Below, one piece after another: positions 1-23,244 of a stretch of DNA of 64,000 bases (the first letter of the stretch is position 1; the number at the start of each line of letters is the position of its first letter). The notes under the pieces were generated by a model. That model searched no databases and was not told the DNA's origin. It saw nothing but the letters and a program-made list of their open reading frames with translations. The DNA comes from Tubiluchus corallicola (Eukaryota; Priapulida; Priapulimorpha; Priapulimorphida; Tubiluchidae), in contig JAQGDQ010000002.1 of assembly GCA_030141605.1 (NCBI GenBank), positions 3,044,942 through 3,108,941 of the forward strand. The letters run 5' to 3'. Both the position numbers and the translations under genes were made by a program.

Positions 1-947
1 ATGTGTTTCTGCGAATTGGCGGGAAAAAGTACGGAAGTACCCGAAGTTGGGCGCCGCTTACAGCAGTCGCTTATATACAGCAGTTGCGCTACTATTCATG
101 CGCTAAATTTGGTTTATTACAACTTTTCACAAATATATTTCGTGTAGCCTTTCGTAATTTGATATAAAATTTTACTTAATTGCGGGTTTGTAACGATATG
201 TTTACAGCAATCACAGCAAGATTGTAATAATTTGTTTATAAGTATAATGTGTAAGTGGATTAAATTAGATGAGGCACCTAAATTTAATTATAAAAAGTGT
301 TAAGTGCGAAAATCCCAGTGTTTATGAACTTTCTTCTAATTTCGCTTTGGACAAAATTGAAGCTAGTTTATGGAGTTACTAGTAATAATAACTATTTGAG
401 CTTTTCAGGGCATTAGCATAAAGAAATGAGTGCATGCCTGATGTGACTAAAACTTTGGTTTCAAAAAAAATTGCTGCTGTAAGTGTAGGCCCATGCAGTA
501 TAATTATGTTTTAGTTGTCTAATATTACTGTAGTTTAGCATGTTATTTACTTTGTTTTGTTTATTATTTCTTTGCAATAATTTATAAATTTATATTTATC
601 TTTATTTTGTAATACGTTTTATGATACTGCATTATTAACCCTTATTTGCACTAGAGCTGGCTTAGAATTAATGTTTTTATTTTGTCGAATATACATATAT
701 TTTAAATTAGCATTGATATTTTAAATTACTATTATTAAATAAATAAAGAAAACGTACATAGCGGCTATCACTAAGGTAAAATGGACTCAATTTCTGCTGG
801 AGATGTGTGCGTGGGTAGCCAGGACCAGGCACCGCACTTTACGGTATATAGGCTAGTACGGTAAATAGCGTCCAACATCTGACGAGATTTTTGGCCAATT
901 TGATTGGTTGGCGCAATCTTTCGGCGGTAGCGATCCAGGAGCCCAAC
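1..947. other. Upstream region of the RDH-like gene, no gene recognised
   Basis: AT-rich sequence with no supported gene. A 27-codon ATG frame at 781-864 has reasonable composition, but nothing links it to a protein. The promoter of the following gene must lie here; I cannot place it. Confidence 0.5.
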
Positions 948-3900
948 ATGTCTGCTCCCATAAATAGTGGCAATGCATTACAGATTATAAGTTTAGCATT
1001 GATTTTTATCATATTTTTTTTCATTATAGGTAAGCGTTGGTTAATAACAAGAACTTTTTGCTTAATTCTTGTTGAATGTATGATTATCTGTTTATAGTAA
1101 ATAAGTTAAAATGTGTTTTACGTTTTCTTTTTTAGTAATGTGTTATAAATTACTGCGAAGATTTGTAGGTGGAGGTGTTTGTCAGAGTTCTGCAAGACTT
1201 GATGGCAAAGTCGTCATTGTAACTGGATCAAATACTGGAATTGGTAAAGAAACGGCCAGAGATTTAGCTGGAAGAGGTAACAGCTGCTGACCATTTGATT
1301 TAAAAATGAGTATCAAGCGTAGAAAGTAATACTGGGCATCATGTCCTCCCAAGGAGGGGCAAAATATGTTCCAGAAATAAATCAAAATAAAAGTTGTCAT
1401 AAAATTAAGGCAAAAATAAGGTAATTTTGGATACTGCAGTTACTGCTGAACTTTCTTATGCAGTTATTTCAGCTTTGTATGTTTTATATTTATAATTAAA
1501 TTTTTATATTGTTCTTTTGTAGACATGAAAAAAATTCAATAGTGCCTCAAAGTGGTAAAGTACGTGAAGGAAAAATTTTGTGTCAATTAAGCAAAGTTAT
1601 TTGAGTCAATTACCGATAGTTTTTATGTATGTTTGAATAGAAGCGGCCCGTGCCAGGCGTTTTTGAGTCAATTAAGCGATTGAGTCTATTAACCGTGAAT
1701 CTATTAAGCGGCGACTACGGTATATAGATATATATATATATGTAGAGAGAGAGAGTACAGACATCCATTTTCATATATGGCACAAAAACGTGCCAAAGTT
1801 TTGGTCACGATAGTGTCAGATGTTTTTGTATAAGCATCAAAAATTACAAGTCATTCTCTTACATGACGCTCAAATTTTTGGTAAAAGTAAAATTATAGAT
1901 ATTTTACTTACCTTTGCAATGAAATTGTTTCCCATATCTTGTGATCAAAGTTCAGTGTGAAAATTATTATGCAACCTGAATCATTCAAGGAAAATCTTGT
2001 TTAGTGGCACAAAAATACATGTAAAATGACTTAGGTCATTTTAAAAGATGTGTAAGCAGTACTTAATGTTTTTTTGTTCTGTGTAGTGTTATATGGCGAC
2101 ACACACACGGATACACACGCACACACACACACCCACACACAGAACAATGCCAAGTTTGAAATTTGAAAAAATAAAAAGTTAACTACCTTGAAAAAGGCAG
2201 CATGGTTTTCATTAATTTTTTTTGTGAGGTCTTCCACATATTTGATCAGTCAGCAACCTTTGTCTACACTGGTTGACTGATGTTTCATGATCCCTCTACG
2301 TTGCGGTCATAATACCAAGATAATGCATTAAATGATGCACTATGAGGGAGACTGGCATTGTATGATTGCAAGTGATTCATTATCACAGGCTACAATCATG
2401 TCTTCAGTTATTATGTAGAAACAAAGGTTACTTTTATTTAAACTAGGAAACTTTTCAAACAGGTACTGGGTAAAAGCTGTAAGCATTCAGTGCTATATTA
2501 AAAAAAGTCCCTTTCAAGTAAAAGCAATAGTTACAGATACAGGTTGCTACCAATGAATAGATACATGTAGTTTGTCTTAGTTGATAGTGACTTCATGTAA
2601 ATAAAGTTGTCAGAGACGCACATGAAGAAACACTCATGCACAACGACACATACATTGGTACAAAAGAGAAAAAAATCTGCTACGTCAATGAATATTAATA
2701 AAAGCATTATTAGCTAAAAATACCTTATAACGCTTAGCAGCTATATGCAAGGAAAAAATGGGGAGAGAGACTGTCTAATATCGGTGATTGTTTAATGTCA
2801 AAATCTTCGACTGACTGCCATTTTGTACACAGTCAAGTGTGCATTGTTAGCAGAACTAGTTAACAAATGTTTTAGCTTGTGAATTAATTTTCTTTGATGC
2901 CCTTAGAATTACCGCTTAAGAGGGAGTATAGATCTCAAGGTTAGTCGTCATATGGAGGTGGAAGTTAAATAATAAACAAAGTTTATTGCACAGTGTATGT
3001 TATTAATTTTGTCTTTTCTTATCTGAAGCTGTAATTTGTATGTTTTCAGGTGCTAAAGTGATATTAGCTTGCCGAAATCTTGAAAAAGCACAAACTGCTG
3101 CTGATGAAATTATTAGGGTTACAGATAACAATAATGTAATTGTCAGAGAAGTAGACCTGGCATCCTTCGCATCAGTTCGCAAGTTTGCTGAAAACATTCT
3201 GAAGACTGAGTCAAGGCTAGATATACTCATTAATAATGCTGGTATGAAGTAGATGCAGTACAAAATAAAATAAAATGAAGTACAGTAAATCATCGCTTAA
3301 TGACTGAACAGTAAGCACTTCATTCTCAGTAGCTCAACAACAATTCTTTACTTAATTTAAAGCACTAAAACAGTACTTTTTCATTATTTTGTTCTAAAAA
3401 TACTACTAGTAACATTAGATAGTATAATATTATTTATGTTTTTGCTTCTTGACAGACTGCCAAATGTTGCTATAGTTGCTATAGTAACCATTGTTTAGAT
3501 GAGATTGTCCGAGGACTACCTTGATTTAACTTTTTGCTGTGAAATGTTTAACTGCTGACTGTGTGCTGACCTAATGAACAAGTTTGCTGTTTTGTGTGCT
3601 GTCAGTCATTTTTGCTTTGGTTCACTTGTAATGACTGCACCATTGCCACTCCACCAGTAGTGGTCAACAGTTGTGTAGCATTCTGCAAAATAAGCAAAGT
3701 GTGCAGAATGTTTGCTGCAATTTTGTTGTCACTAGTTTTGCACAGGTGACATACAGGCTCCATTTGTTGTAGCATTAAAACTTACAAATTCTTTTTTGTT
3801 TTTCTTTCTGCAGACAACAGGAGTTTGTTTGCTTTGCATAATTTGCATATGGCACATCAGCTTTTAAACACAGTATTGTTTAAAATGGGATTTAATCTTT

Positions 3901-6900
3901 GTGCGAAATAGTTGCTTATAAGATTAGAGATTGGTGATTAGTGATTAGACTATATGACCGATATGGTTATTATCTTTGTGTCACTACAGAGGGGTTGCTT
4001 GCCTCTGCACATGAATGATATATAGTGTAGCTATTGTTATTCAAATTACTCAAACTGCTTGGCATTTATTATTTGTGAATGATATGTTATAGGACTGATA
4101 CACCCATATAGGAAAACAGAGGATGGTTATGAGTGGACGTTTCAAATAAACCATCTTAGTCCATTTCTTCTAACAAATCTCTTGTTAGACTTACTGAAAA
4201 AATCAGGTCCATCACGTGTTGTCACTGTGTCTTCTGTAGTTCACAAAGGTAAGTTGCTAAATTTGTTTGCAGAATGGCTGCTGAATATAGTATTGGAATA
4301 TAAAACTAAATAACTCATTGAGTTATTGTCATTGATTAGAATTTGCTAAGTTACATTGTTGATGACACTTAAATACCTAAACTAATGGCAATACCCTTTA
4401 TACGCCTGCATGTGTTTTAGGTGGAAGCTTAAATTTTGATGATTTAAACTATGAGAATCGACTGCTGTATACATCAGGAAAAGGTTATGCAGATAGTAAA
4501 TTATGTAATATACTCTTTGCTAAAGAACTGGCTCGCAGGTGTAAAGGTATGCATGTTATTCATTTAGAAAAGAAAATTGTTTCAGTTTGACTAACACGGT
4601 GAAACTGTAGTGCTATAACAACTGTTCACAAATTTATTATCATTATCTGCATTTTTGAAGCCTTTGAAGGAAAAAGGTAAAAAAGTGTTTAGTGTCACAG
4701 ACTGATATGACTATGTGAGGGCCTGGAGACACATGTCCTGGGGCCTTCATTTTGGTTAATAGAATTGTCCTTTTAGCTTGATATTTATTATGCTTGTAAC
4801 CTTTCCTTATTTGACTTTTGACCAGAATTATTAGCCGATTGTTTTCATAAATAAAAAAGTTAACATTGATAATTAAGTTGATAAGATAATTAACTTGGAC
4901 TACTCCCTTGAAAATGTCATACTTTTTATTTGGAAAATTTATGCATTAATCTAATTAAAGTCTCAGTTTTTTGGTGGCTATGACATCCAGATAACCTCGT
5001 AAATTGCAACAAATACAAAGGCTGCTAGTGTTCCGTGTCAGTTCTTGCTATTGGGGCTTGCAAGTATATTTCTTGACTCCTAGTTGATTTTTCCTTTGTT
5101 TTTCATTAGTTTGCTACTAGCATTGAACATGACATGACATTTTTTATATTTTAGGTACAGGTGTCTCATCATTTTCTTTACATCCCGGTACTGTCCAGAG
5201 CGAATTTGGACGTGATTATTTTATATTCCGACTAGGCATGGCAGTAGTAAAGCCATTTATACTCAAAACATCTCAAGAAGGTGCACAGACTAGCATCTAT
5301 TGTGCCGTTACAGAGGGATTAGAGGCAAAGTCTGGCGAATATTTCAGGTACAGTGATAAGCTTCAAGTAAAATGATTGGTATTAAAATATGTTAAACTTT
5401 TTGGTACATTTTTTATGAACATCGTAGAATGTACCAATAATTTCTGCTTCTTTTTGAAGGCATAGAAGTGCCTGTTTGCAAACATCTAAGTACAGTATAA
5501 CATCATTATAGCAAACTTGCTAGGAGTAGGGACACAGAAAAGGATAACCGAGGTACACTATAAGCATACACGGCTAATCGTGTGTATATGACTATTAGAT
5601 AGATGGACAAGCACATATAAACAATAAAAGTATAAATAATATACAATGTGTGGTTTCACAGAGGATGTAAAATACTTCTAGAATATGCTGCCAAGTACTA
5701 CTTTGTAGTACATTCAAGTTCAATGAAGAGTATTTTTGTTGTGGAGATCGCTGGCATCTATTAGAATTACATAGAACATTGTAGAATGTTCCATTGGAAT
5801 GATCGTCTTACCATCTGGAATGTTCTGGAACATTACTTCTGGAAGCTTCTTCGGCGCGCTGTATAAGGCGAAGCAGGCCGCTGACAAGGGAGCTCGCACG
5901 GACGTATACTTACACATTCTCTTGTATACTTACATTTTCAGATACACTTAAACGTTTTCCAGATTTTCACGTTTACTGTAATCATTTCGCGTTCCTTCAT
6001 ACTTTTGTGTTGTAGAATTCTCGCTTAATAAAGTAGTTCAATTTGATGAAGTGTTTTCTGGTTTTCTCTACGAGCCTTCCGAGAGAAACAGAACACAACA
6101 AATATTGGCGCAGTCGACAGGATCCTTGGTAACTCAGTCAACAGTTGTTTATTCAAGCAATGATGGCAGAGCAGATGGGCAAACTTATCAAGCTCCTCCG
6201 CCAGCAGTTGGATCAGCAGAGGGAACAGATGGATCGGCAGGCGCAGCAACACAAAGAAGATATGGATGCTATGAGGAGGCTGCTTCATGCTCGAACTCCT
6301 GAAGAGAATTATAGCTCAAGCACCCACTTTCCACCTGCATCAACACTTACAGCTGCCATTCCACCATTTGCTGCTTTTGATCCAACTTCTGAACTGTGGC
6401 CTGACTACTGGTCAAGATTTTGTACCTTCGTGGCAGCCAACGCAGTGCCTGACCAATGCAAGGCTCAAGTTTTCCTAACAAATCAGACTGCTGCCATCTA
6501 CAAACAACTGGCAAATCTAGCGACGCAACAGTCTCCACCCAAGGATATCAACGAATTGACAATTGACGAAATTGTCGACTTTATTTTGTGTGAGTTCAAT
6601 AAACTAAAAATAATCGAATGTTTCATATTAAATTGTGTGTACACATTCAGCTATAAATTTAGGTGACTGACTTGTTCAATAAAGTCCATGAGATTAAAAA
6701 AAAAGTCTGTCAGATTTGTTTGCACCAAATTTCTGTTTATTTCTTGTATAAAAAGTTCTTGCAGTAAGATTCATCACATGATGAAAAATCTCAGCGGTTT
6801 CCTGCCTGCACACTTACATAAAACACCTGGATGCCAAGCCACCGAGTGACTCATTGTCTTTGTATGTAGTAGACAAGACGACCTTTCGATACAACATATC

Positions 6901-7564
6901 TCCACATGCTGCACTTCAAACTTGCCAAGAATTTAGCTGTAAATTAATTTGGAAATGGCTGGCAAAGGTAAAGTATGCAATAAGAACTTATAAATACATA
7001 GTTATGCAAACATTTGGGCCTGACAAAAAGTCCGCAATTCACAATAACCAAGTACACTGTATTCAGAACTATTATACAAGTTAAATAAATGCTGAAAGTT
7101 TGTTCTTTTCTGTGAGTTTGCATTACCAGTGCGTATGCAATGAACCATGCTTGCTGTAAAGGTGTTATACTGTACTTTCTTTGTGTAGTTGTCACCTGTC
7201 TGCTGAAGTATCACCAAGCAAGAGCCAAAAAGGTGAGGAACAATGGTAAATGTACAACCAAAAAGAATTTAATACTTTGACAGCTTGCACATTGAGAAGA
7301 ACAAGTTCTTATAGTTCAATTAGCATTTACTCACTAGTCTCAGTATATTAAACAATAATTGTGTGCAGTGAGTGTAAAGAAAAATTGACTTGGCAAAGCC
7401 TTGCTCTCCTCTGTTTTCGGTGATTGTTTGCTAGAACTTTGTTCTTTTTTAGTGATTGTGCTGTTGCAAGGCCTGGACAGAATGCTACAGATTTGGACAT
7501 TGCAAGACAATTGTGGGAAATCAGCGAAGAGATGACTGGTTTGACAAGCAAGAAAACAGTGTAG
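948..7564 (+). CDS. Short-chain dehydrogenase, retinol dehydrogenase 11-14 type
   Basis: Exons 948-1029, 1136-1276, 3050-3241, 4093-4248, 4421-4546, 5155-5347 and 7453-7564 join in phase to a 333-residue protein, the usual RDH11-14 length. Residues about 11-27 are a hydrophobic membrane anchor, followed by an Arg-rich stretch. The Rossmann NAD(P) motif TGSNTGIG is at 57-64, ACRN follows the second strand, NNAG is at 136-139, the catalytic Ser lies in VSS near 185, and the YxxxK pair is Y213/K217 (YADSK). The family reduces or oxidises retinoids and other lipid aldehydes at the ER or mitochondrial membrane; the substrate here is unknown. ATG 948 is the first Met after an in-frame stop at 849. 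The last exon starts with DCAVARPG and ends TSKKTV-stop. The sixth intron contains an LTR element. Exact orthology among RDH11-14 is not resolved. Confidence 0.9.
1582..1712. repeat. Degenerate ~16-bp tandem array in RDH intron 2
   Basis: Units built on GAGTCAATTAAGCGA recur, the last three at spacings of 17 and 15 bases (1667, 1684, 1699); the first two lie at 1582 and 1604. The copies are diverged. Similar-period arrays occur elsewhere in the window with other unit sequences. Confidence 0.55.
1776..1830. repeat. Short copy of the end of the 26.5-kb Tc1-like element
   Basis: The stretch starting GGCACAAAAACGTGCC and continuing through AAAGTTTTGGTCAC closely matches the left end of the element at 26546. 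Homology fades beyond about 40 bases, so this is a terminal fragment or a diverged relative. A second GGCACAAAAA copy starts at 2002. Confidence 0.45.
2098..2141. repeat. Imperfect (AC)n microsatellite
   Basis: Alternating AC with a few interruptions, inside RDH intron 2. Confidence 0.9.
5774..5867 (+). promoter_or_regulatory. Heat-shock-element clusters plus TATA-like box in the LTR
   Basis: nGAAn units alternate in 5-bp phase. GAA 5774, TTg 5779, GAA 5784 and TTC 5789 form one cluster. GAA 5818, TTC 5823, GAA 5828 and TTa 5833 form a second. TTC 5837, GAA 5842 and TTC 5847 form a third. GTATAAGG follows at 5861, at a distance typical of animal heat-shock promoters. Binding by HSF is inferred from the published consensus. 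Confidence 0.65.
6106..6123 (+). other. Retrotransposon primer-binding site
   Basis: TGGCGCAGTCGACAGGAT begins with TGG (complement of CCA) five bases after the LTR end. It resembles PBS sequences of Gypsy elements said to be primed by a tRNA-Leu or Ser 3' end. The tRNA identity is from memory of the family. Confidence 0.75.
6160..6600 (+). pseudogene. Gag-like fragment of Gypsy retrotransposon
   Basis: The frame from ATG 6160 begins [13 protein letters not shown], has a Gln-rich coiled-coil segment ([16 protein letters not shown]), then a Pro/Ala linker, then a conserved gag core of the type [15 protein letters not shown]...KAQVFL...IYKQLANL. This core is common at the start of gag in Gypsy elements of marine invertebrates. 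The homology stops near DEIVDFI, and the frame ends at 6666 in ordinary intron sequence, so the rest of gag and all of pol are missing. Confidence 0.75.
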
Positions 7565-7672
7565 GAGCAACATGTTATTCCGTATTTAACAGTGCTCAAT
7601 GCATTTACGCAGTTTTCTAGTTCACTTGTACTTCATTATAGATTTGCAATTGTTTCAGCAGTACTTTGATGT

Positions 7673-7678
7673 AATAAA
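7673..7678 (+). terminator. Polyadenylation signal of the RDH-like gene
   Basis: AATAAA about 110 bases after the stop codon. Confidence 0.6.
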
Positions 7679-8722
7679 TTGTTTTGTGATTGTACTTGTT
7701 AATGTACCTCCCTAGCAAAAGGTTATACATCACCCTGTATTTTGAACGAATTCCATCTCATTCAGGGTTTCTTATTACCTCTTGCAGATATCAATTTTAA
7801 GATTAGGAATTTAATACTGATTATTTTTATGTAAATTTCTATAATAATGTACTTTTACTTTTAGTTTTTGCAGTGTTTTACTGTTCTTTGAGTTTTGCTC
7901 TTATGTAGACAAACATTAATTTTAGATGAAGTCAAACATGTTATACAAATGGGACATAATCAGTGTGTTGTAATGAAGGTTTACTAATCAGTATTATGTC
8001 AGAGTAACACGATTTGCCACCTTATAATTTACGCAACAATCATCCCACATGCTCACTGCTTGCATAACATGCATATTGTATTATGTCCATACTGATGTTA
8101 GCATTACTGGTCTATAAGCTGGTGTTTATAGATAATAGACAGAGAAGCAAGTTTAGTACAAATAGTTTTATATTCATTACATGACCACCACATATAGATC
8201 ATGCAGTACTTGTTAAGTTTGTAAGTATAGATAAAGGCCAGGTTTTACAGCAAACTACATGCACAATATGAAACTGTGATAATATTACTTTCTGTTAATT
8301 TTTTGTAGAAATTGATCTGATTGGCTAAACTCTAAATGTTTAAGCATGAAAAAAGCTAGTTAGTTTTACCATTTAAATTTAAATTTAAAAGTATTATGTG
8401 GAGCATTATGTGGTTTCTGGTGTAATGTAAAATAGGCTTATAGTACATTCCATGTTTTGTTTGTAGAGCATGATGGGCATCCAAATGTTATTTGCACTGT
8501 GTAGAATGTAACCAGTCAGTAATGCTTATAATGTCATTTTTTTGCAGTATTAAAAAGGGAAGTTTTAATAATACATGTACGTACATGACTCATCAGCATC
8601 CACACATGTAGTTATCACTTCTGTGTTCTTAATGAATTTCACAATAACAGTAGTCCTGACCATTCAGGGAAATTACTGGAGTTTTTGTTGAGTGGTAATT
8701 GCATATTGTACTAATGAATTTG

Positions 8723-8780
8723 ATAACAACTAAATTTATATATATATATATATACATAGATGTATAAATTTAGTTGTTAT
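8723..8780. repeat. Perfect 18-bp inverted repeat with AT-rich loop
   Basis: ATAACAACTAAATTTATA at 8723-8740 is exactly reversed and complemented at 8763-8780, with a 22-base TA-rich loop. Either a palindromic microsatellite by-product or a foldback element; it is too AT-rich for a confident RNA-gene call. Confidence 0.7.
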
Positions 8781-9318
8781 ACATTTAGATATATATATAT
8801 ATATATATATACTGCAGAAACTGAAATATACATATATGTTGTCCGATTGTGTCTCATCTTGGATAATTTTTGTCTCATGTTCAGTAGGCCAAACTTGACT
8901 TTTTGGTTTGATACTTATATCTATCTGATATTAAGTTTTCTGAGCTGTAAGGTAAGCCTAATTTTAGGAAGTGGATATCTGGCACGGGTGTCAGTGGCTA
9001 CTGATTTTGGGCTAGTCAGCACAAATTTCATTTTTATTTCTATGCAGACTGATTAAAAAAGACTGGCTGGAACATCATGCAACATTAGCCATGTGCTAAT
9101 GTAAGCGACTTTGACAAACACAAAGCTGAGATGCCACAAATAGATAATTGGTTGATAATCGATTCGAATTCGCTTTCTGGTAGAGAATGCTCACCCACAG
9201 AAACAAGCGGTGATGATGTTTTGCAGCTCCGCCTGAACTTTGTTTGAACTACGTTTAATAATCGACTGCTAAGTTTCTGTAGGCTAAGCATTTATGTGTG
9301 CGAATCGGGCGCCAGCTT

Positions 9319-9326
9319 TATATAAA
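9319..9326 (+). promoter_or_regulatory. TATA-like sequence just upstream of EGLN
   Basis: TATATAAA lies only 18 bases before the EGLN start codon. If it were the functional TATA box the leader would be almost absent, so it may instead be fortuitous in AT-rich DNA. Confidence 0.3.
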
Positions 9327-9343
9327 GTTATTAATTATTCAAT

Positions 9344-19675
<10,332 letters not shown>

Positions 19676-21273
19676 AATTGTGGTATTCTTTGAAACTGAA
19701 CCGTTCTTCCAACCAACACTGCAAAATATTTTTTAGTCATGGTGATAGAAATGACTGATTATATATGATATATTATTCGTAAATCCATGTGCGCATATAC
19801 TATTTATATATTATAAAGTAGACATACATATTTTTCTGCTGTTTTGTTATTTGTTTATGATAGTTGTAAGGAACTTTTGAGTAATGCTTGTGGACATTGA
19901 AACTTTGAAAAGATGGTCAGTAATGAAAAACACCATTTTCACTTATTACATCTTCAAGGCAAGTGTACATGTATAATACATATGCAAGGGACCTAGGCAG
20001 GTGTGTACTTAATGCCACAGGTTCTACACATCAGTGCTTCTTGTACAGGTTTAAGTTTAATGTGTATTTAAACTGATGGTTGGTTTTAAGTTTAACCATG
20101 TTGGTCGTTTGTCAGTAAGGTTTTCCACACTCGGAATTTTTAACTGCCAAATACAAAACGATTTCTTAGACGCATTTACTTTTCTGTGGTCACTTTTAAT
20201 GGAGTAGTGCCCTTCTAATTGTAATTTGCAATACAGTCATGTAGATATAATAGTATAGATGTACAAGGTTTACACACAGTATTAAATTTCTGTTTGATGT
20301 GTGTGTAATGCCAAGGCAAAATTGTTTAACTGATAATTGTTTAGGTCTGACTAAAAAGTTATTTTTAACCAATACTGTTTTACCCTTATCTTTGGACCTC
20401 GCCACTGCATCCATTCTCATTTTTTGGCTCTGGGAATATCCTCCTCAGCAGATGTGACTGTGGACAGTTGATTTTTTGAGTGGTGAGTTTCTTTTTAGCT
20501 ATACTGCACAATTATGTATTTCTAAAGTTTAAGCCTTATAAAAAGCTAATTGTTTTTATATACTGGATTGAAAAGATAATTATTATTTCTGGAACTTGAC
20601 GACATACGTTGAAAATGCAAGCATGTATGGCAATTGTAAATAATTGTTTAATACAGTTTATTTTTCTATGTAATATCAAATGGCTACATTCTAATCAACA
20701 GCTTATTGAGCTTTCGATTGTTTTTTTGTTATCTAAATATAGGTTGTGATTTTTTGGCCTTTCGATTATGCACAAACAGTACATAGGAGTCAATTTTGAT
20801 TATGCACAAATAGTAGGTAGAGTGAGTTAATCATTATTTCTTAAGTTTGTTGGTTAAGTTTTATTGTTCACATGGCATCTTATACTTATTGCTAATATTT
20901 TGTTATGTAGTTTAATTTAAAGCAATAATATCCAGTTACTTTCCCCTTTATAGAACTATCTGTAATTTTTTTGAAATAGTGGGACTAGTGTAAATATTAC
21001 TATACTTGGTGCTTTGCAATAGAGAGTAATTACTAAATTGCATCGTAGCTAAATGTATCGATTCGTTTATATTTACTACAGCAAATATAAAATGTTTATT
21101 TATTTGGTTACAAAGTATTTAAACATTTAACTAACTAAGTCCATACATGTATAACTTGTTTTATATTATTTGTCCAGTGATGTATTAAAGATAAGAATTT
21201 AACATAACATAATGTCATGTTCTATGACTATATTTATTTAGAGTATTACAGTATGCAGCATACAGGTAGTACT

Positions 21274-22066
21274 TCCATGTGTGCGTAATGTGCGATGTAT
21301 GTTGACTGTTTCCACGTGTCCATGAATATAAAGCTCACAGTAGTCTTTGTCATTTCTGGTTGCTATTCGTGAAAACTGCCGTTGAACTATGAATAGCTGG
21401 AAGGCATGGCTCTGTCAAAATTTTGTCGCAATAATCTCAGCAGGGGCATTAGCTTATTATTGTACTGTTAGACAGAAGAGAAAGACAGTTTTGGGTGCAC
21501 AACTTTTTCGGGGGAGAAAACAGAAGGGCACATATTACCACTTAATGAAAGAATTGCAATATATAATATATCTTTACTGCAATTAAAGCAGACATAAAAA
21601 TTGCAAAATGAAATAACATTTACATACACAAAAAACAATGAACTACATCTAAAATTTTAGTATGCATGACAAATCAACAATTAAGAACTTCCAAATTAAC
21701 ACTAGAAAGGAATCGTACAATTCAAATTAATTTTATATTTATAGAATACATTACGATGTATGATACAACTAGATGCATAACACATATGTATACGCTTCTT
21801 CCATCTCTGAAAAACTGGAAAGAAAAAATATTGTGTAGGTGTCTTGAAATGACCAAATTCACCCGAACAGAAAGCCAGTTGGCAAAAATGATCACCAGAA
21901 ACTTGAAAATTTGCTAAAGCACCTAGGCAATGGCAGCTTCCCATCTGTATATGGCTATGTAATGCATATTCAGACAATAGCAATGTGGATCATGTATTCA
22001 GTACACATGGAAACACTTCCAGGCATTTAAATACAGACTTTCGTATGCACATTACGCATTCATGGA
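21274..22066. mobile_element. MITE-like element with ~20-bp terminal inverted repeats
   Basis: TCCATGTGTGCGTAATGTGC at the left is matched by the reverse complement of the right end at 18 of 20 positions. The flanking target duplication is not clear. The interior has no transposase-like frame. Confidence 0.5.
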
Positions 22067-23244
22067 TCACGCGTCATGCATTGCATGTACCTTAAGACTG
22101 CAGAAATGTTGGTAAGCAACAATTACATTTACGTTGTGACTTATCAATGCTAAAATACTGACATTTTGTGTGCCACAAGTTTATATTATTTGCTTAATTG
22201 ATAACTGGATTCATATCTATTTGAACATATATTATACTTCAAATAAAATAAACATTTATTGTATTATGTTATTTCCTATTACATGCAAAGTTAAATGTGT
22301 GAAATCAGTGCTAAGTAATCATACTACACTGTATTGACTTCTGACATAACTACATATTTTTAAAGATTAGCACATGTTTTTGACGTTTGTTGCTGTGGTG
22401 ATTACTAGGAATGTTGTTCTTAGCATATATATTGTTGGGGTCGATTAGTGAATGTGCAGAATTATTTGTCAGTGTTTAAAACTGGAACAGTCAGACCAAT
22501 GCAATGCAAATTATACAGTCATGTTGTTTCTGTCTTGCCGTTGTTCTTACGGCTTACCTTTGTATAGTCTAAAGCTCTTGGCATGCCTGATCAGCATACA
22601 AAATGTCTTTTTTCAGTTGTCAATTTGTTTACAGTAGCACAAAGTTTTTCAGTACGCTTCGGTACAAAATTATTGTCAATTTCAGTATGGGCACTGTTGG
22701 TACTGATGGGCACTGTCAATAATTGCCGTGAGACTTTTGATTAATCTTTATTGCTATTTAACTTTGGCATTTTGATTTATGAAGAAGTGCATTTGTAAAA
22801 ATGTTTTTTCATTGTTTGTTTGTAAAGCAGATATTGTCAAACAACAGTCTGCTATACCTTTGTGGTGGCTCTGAGCCAGTGTACTTAATGCTAAGATAAG
22901 TGGGTCAGGTTTTTTTTAGTAAAAAACTGTTTTGATCAAGTTATCTGATTTATTTCTGTAAGCCTTTATACTTAACATCTCATTGCGTGTGTTGTGATTA
23001 TTTTAAAGGTTGTTGAACAATCAAAAAATGTGAGTTTGTTTCCAAATTATGCTTTGAGTGCTTTCATAGAATGTAAGTGAGCAAATATTTATTTTCTTAT
23101 GTTTATATGATGTGAATTGTTATTATGATATTATATATTTGCTTTTGCTTGCCAATAAAACTTCTGAAACAAAAGTTTTTTTTCGTGTTCGTCAAGTGAG
23201 TACTGTAATTAGCAGGCAATCTAGACAATGATTACGTAAAATGT

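Larger units (their letters stand above)
5737..6600 (+). mobile_element. Truncated Gypsy-type LTR retrotransposon (5' LTR + PBS + partial gag)
   Basis: The LTR ends in CA at 6100. A primer-binding site follows at 6106-6123, and a gag-like frame runs 6160 to about 6590. The LTR start is uncertain: a TG at 5737 or 5780 would give a 320-364 bp LTR. The LTR has a promoter-like core with heat-shock elements and a TATA-like box, and an AATAAA near 6027. No pol region and no 3' LTR were seen, so the copy is dead. It lies in sense orientation in the last intron of the RDH-like gene. Confidence 0.75.
7565..9343. other. Spacer between the RDH-like gene and EGLN
   Basis: An AATAAA at 7673-7678 is the likely RDH polyadenylation signal. 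The rest is AT-rich with an 18-bp inverted repeat at 8723-8780 and the EGLN promoter at its right end. A 22-base word near 9176 (TTCTGGTAGAGAATGCTC and the next four bases) recurs near 43342, so part of this spacer is a dispersed repeat. Confidence 0.6.
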
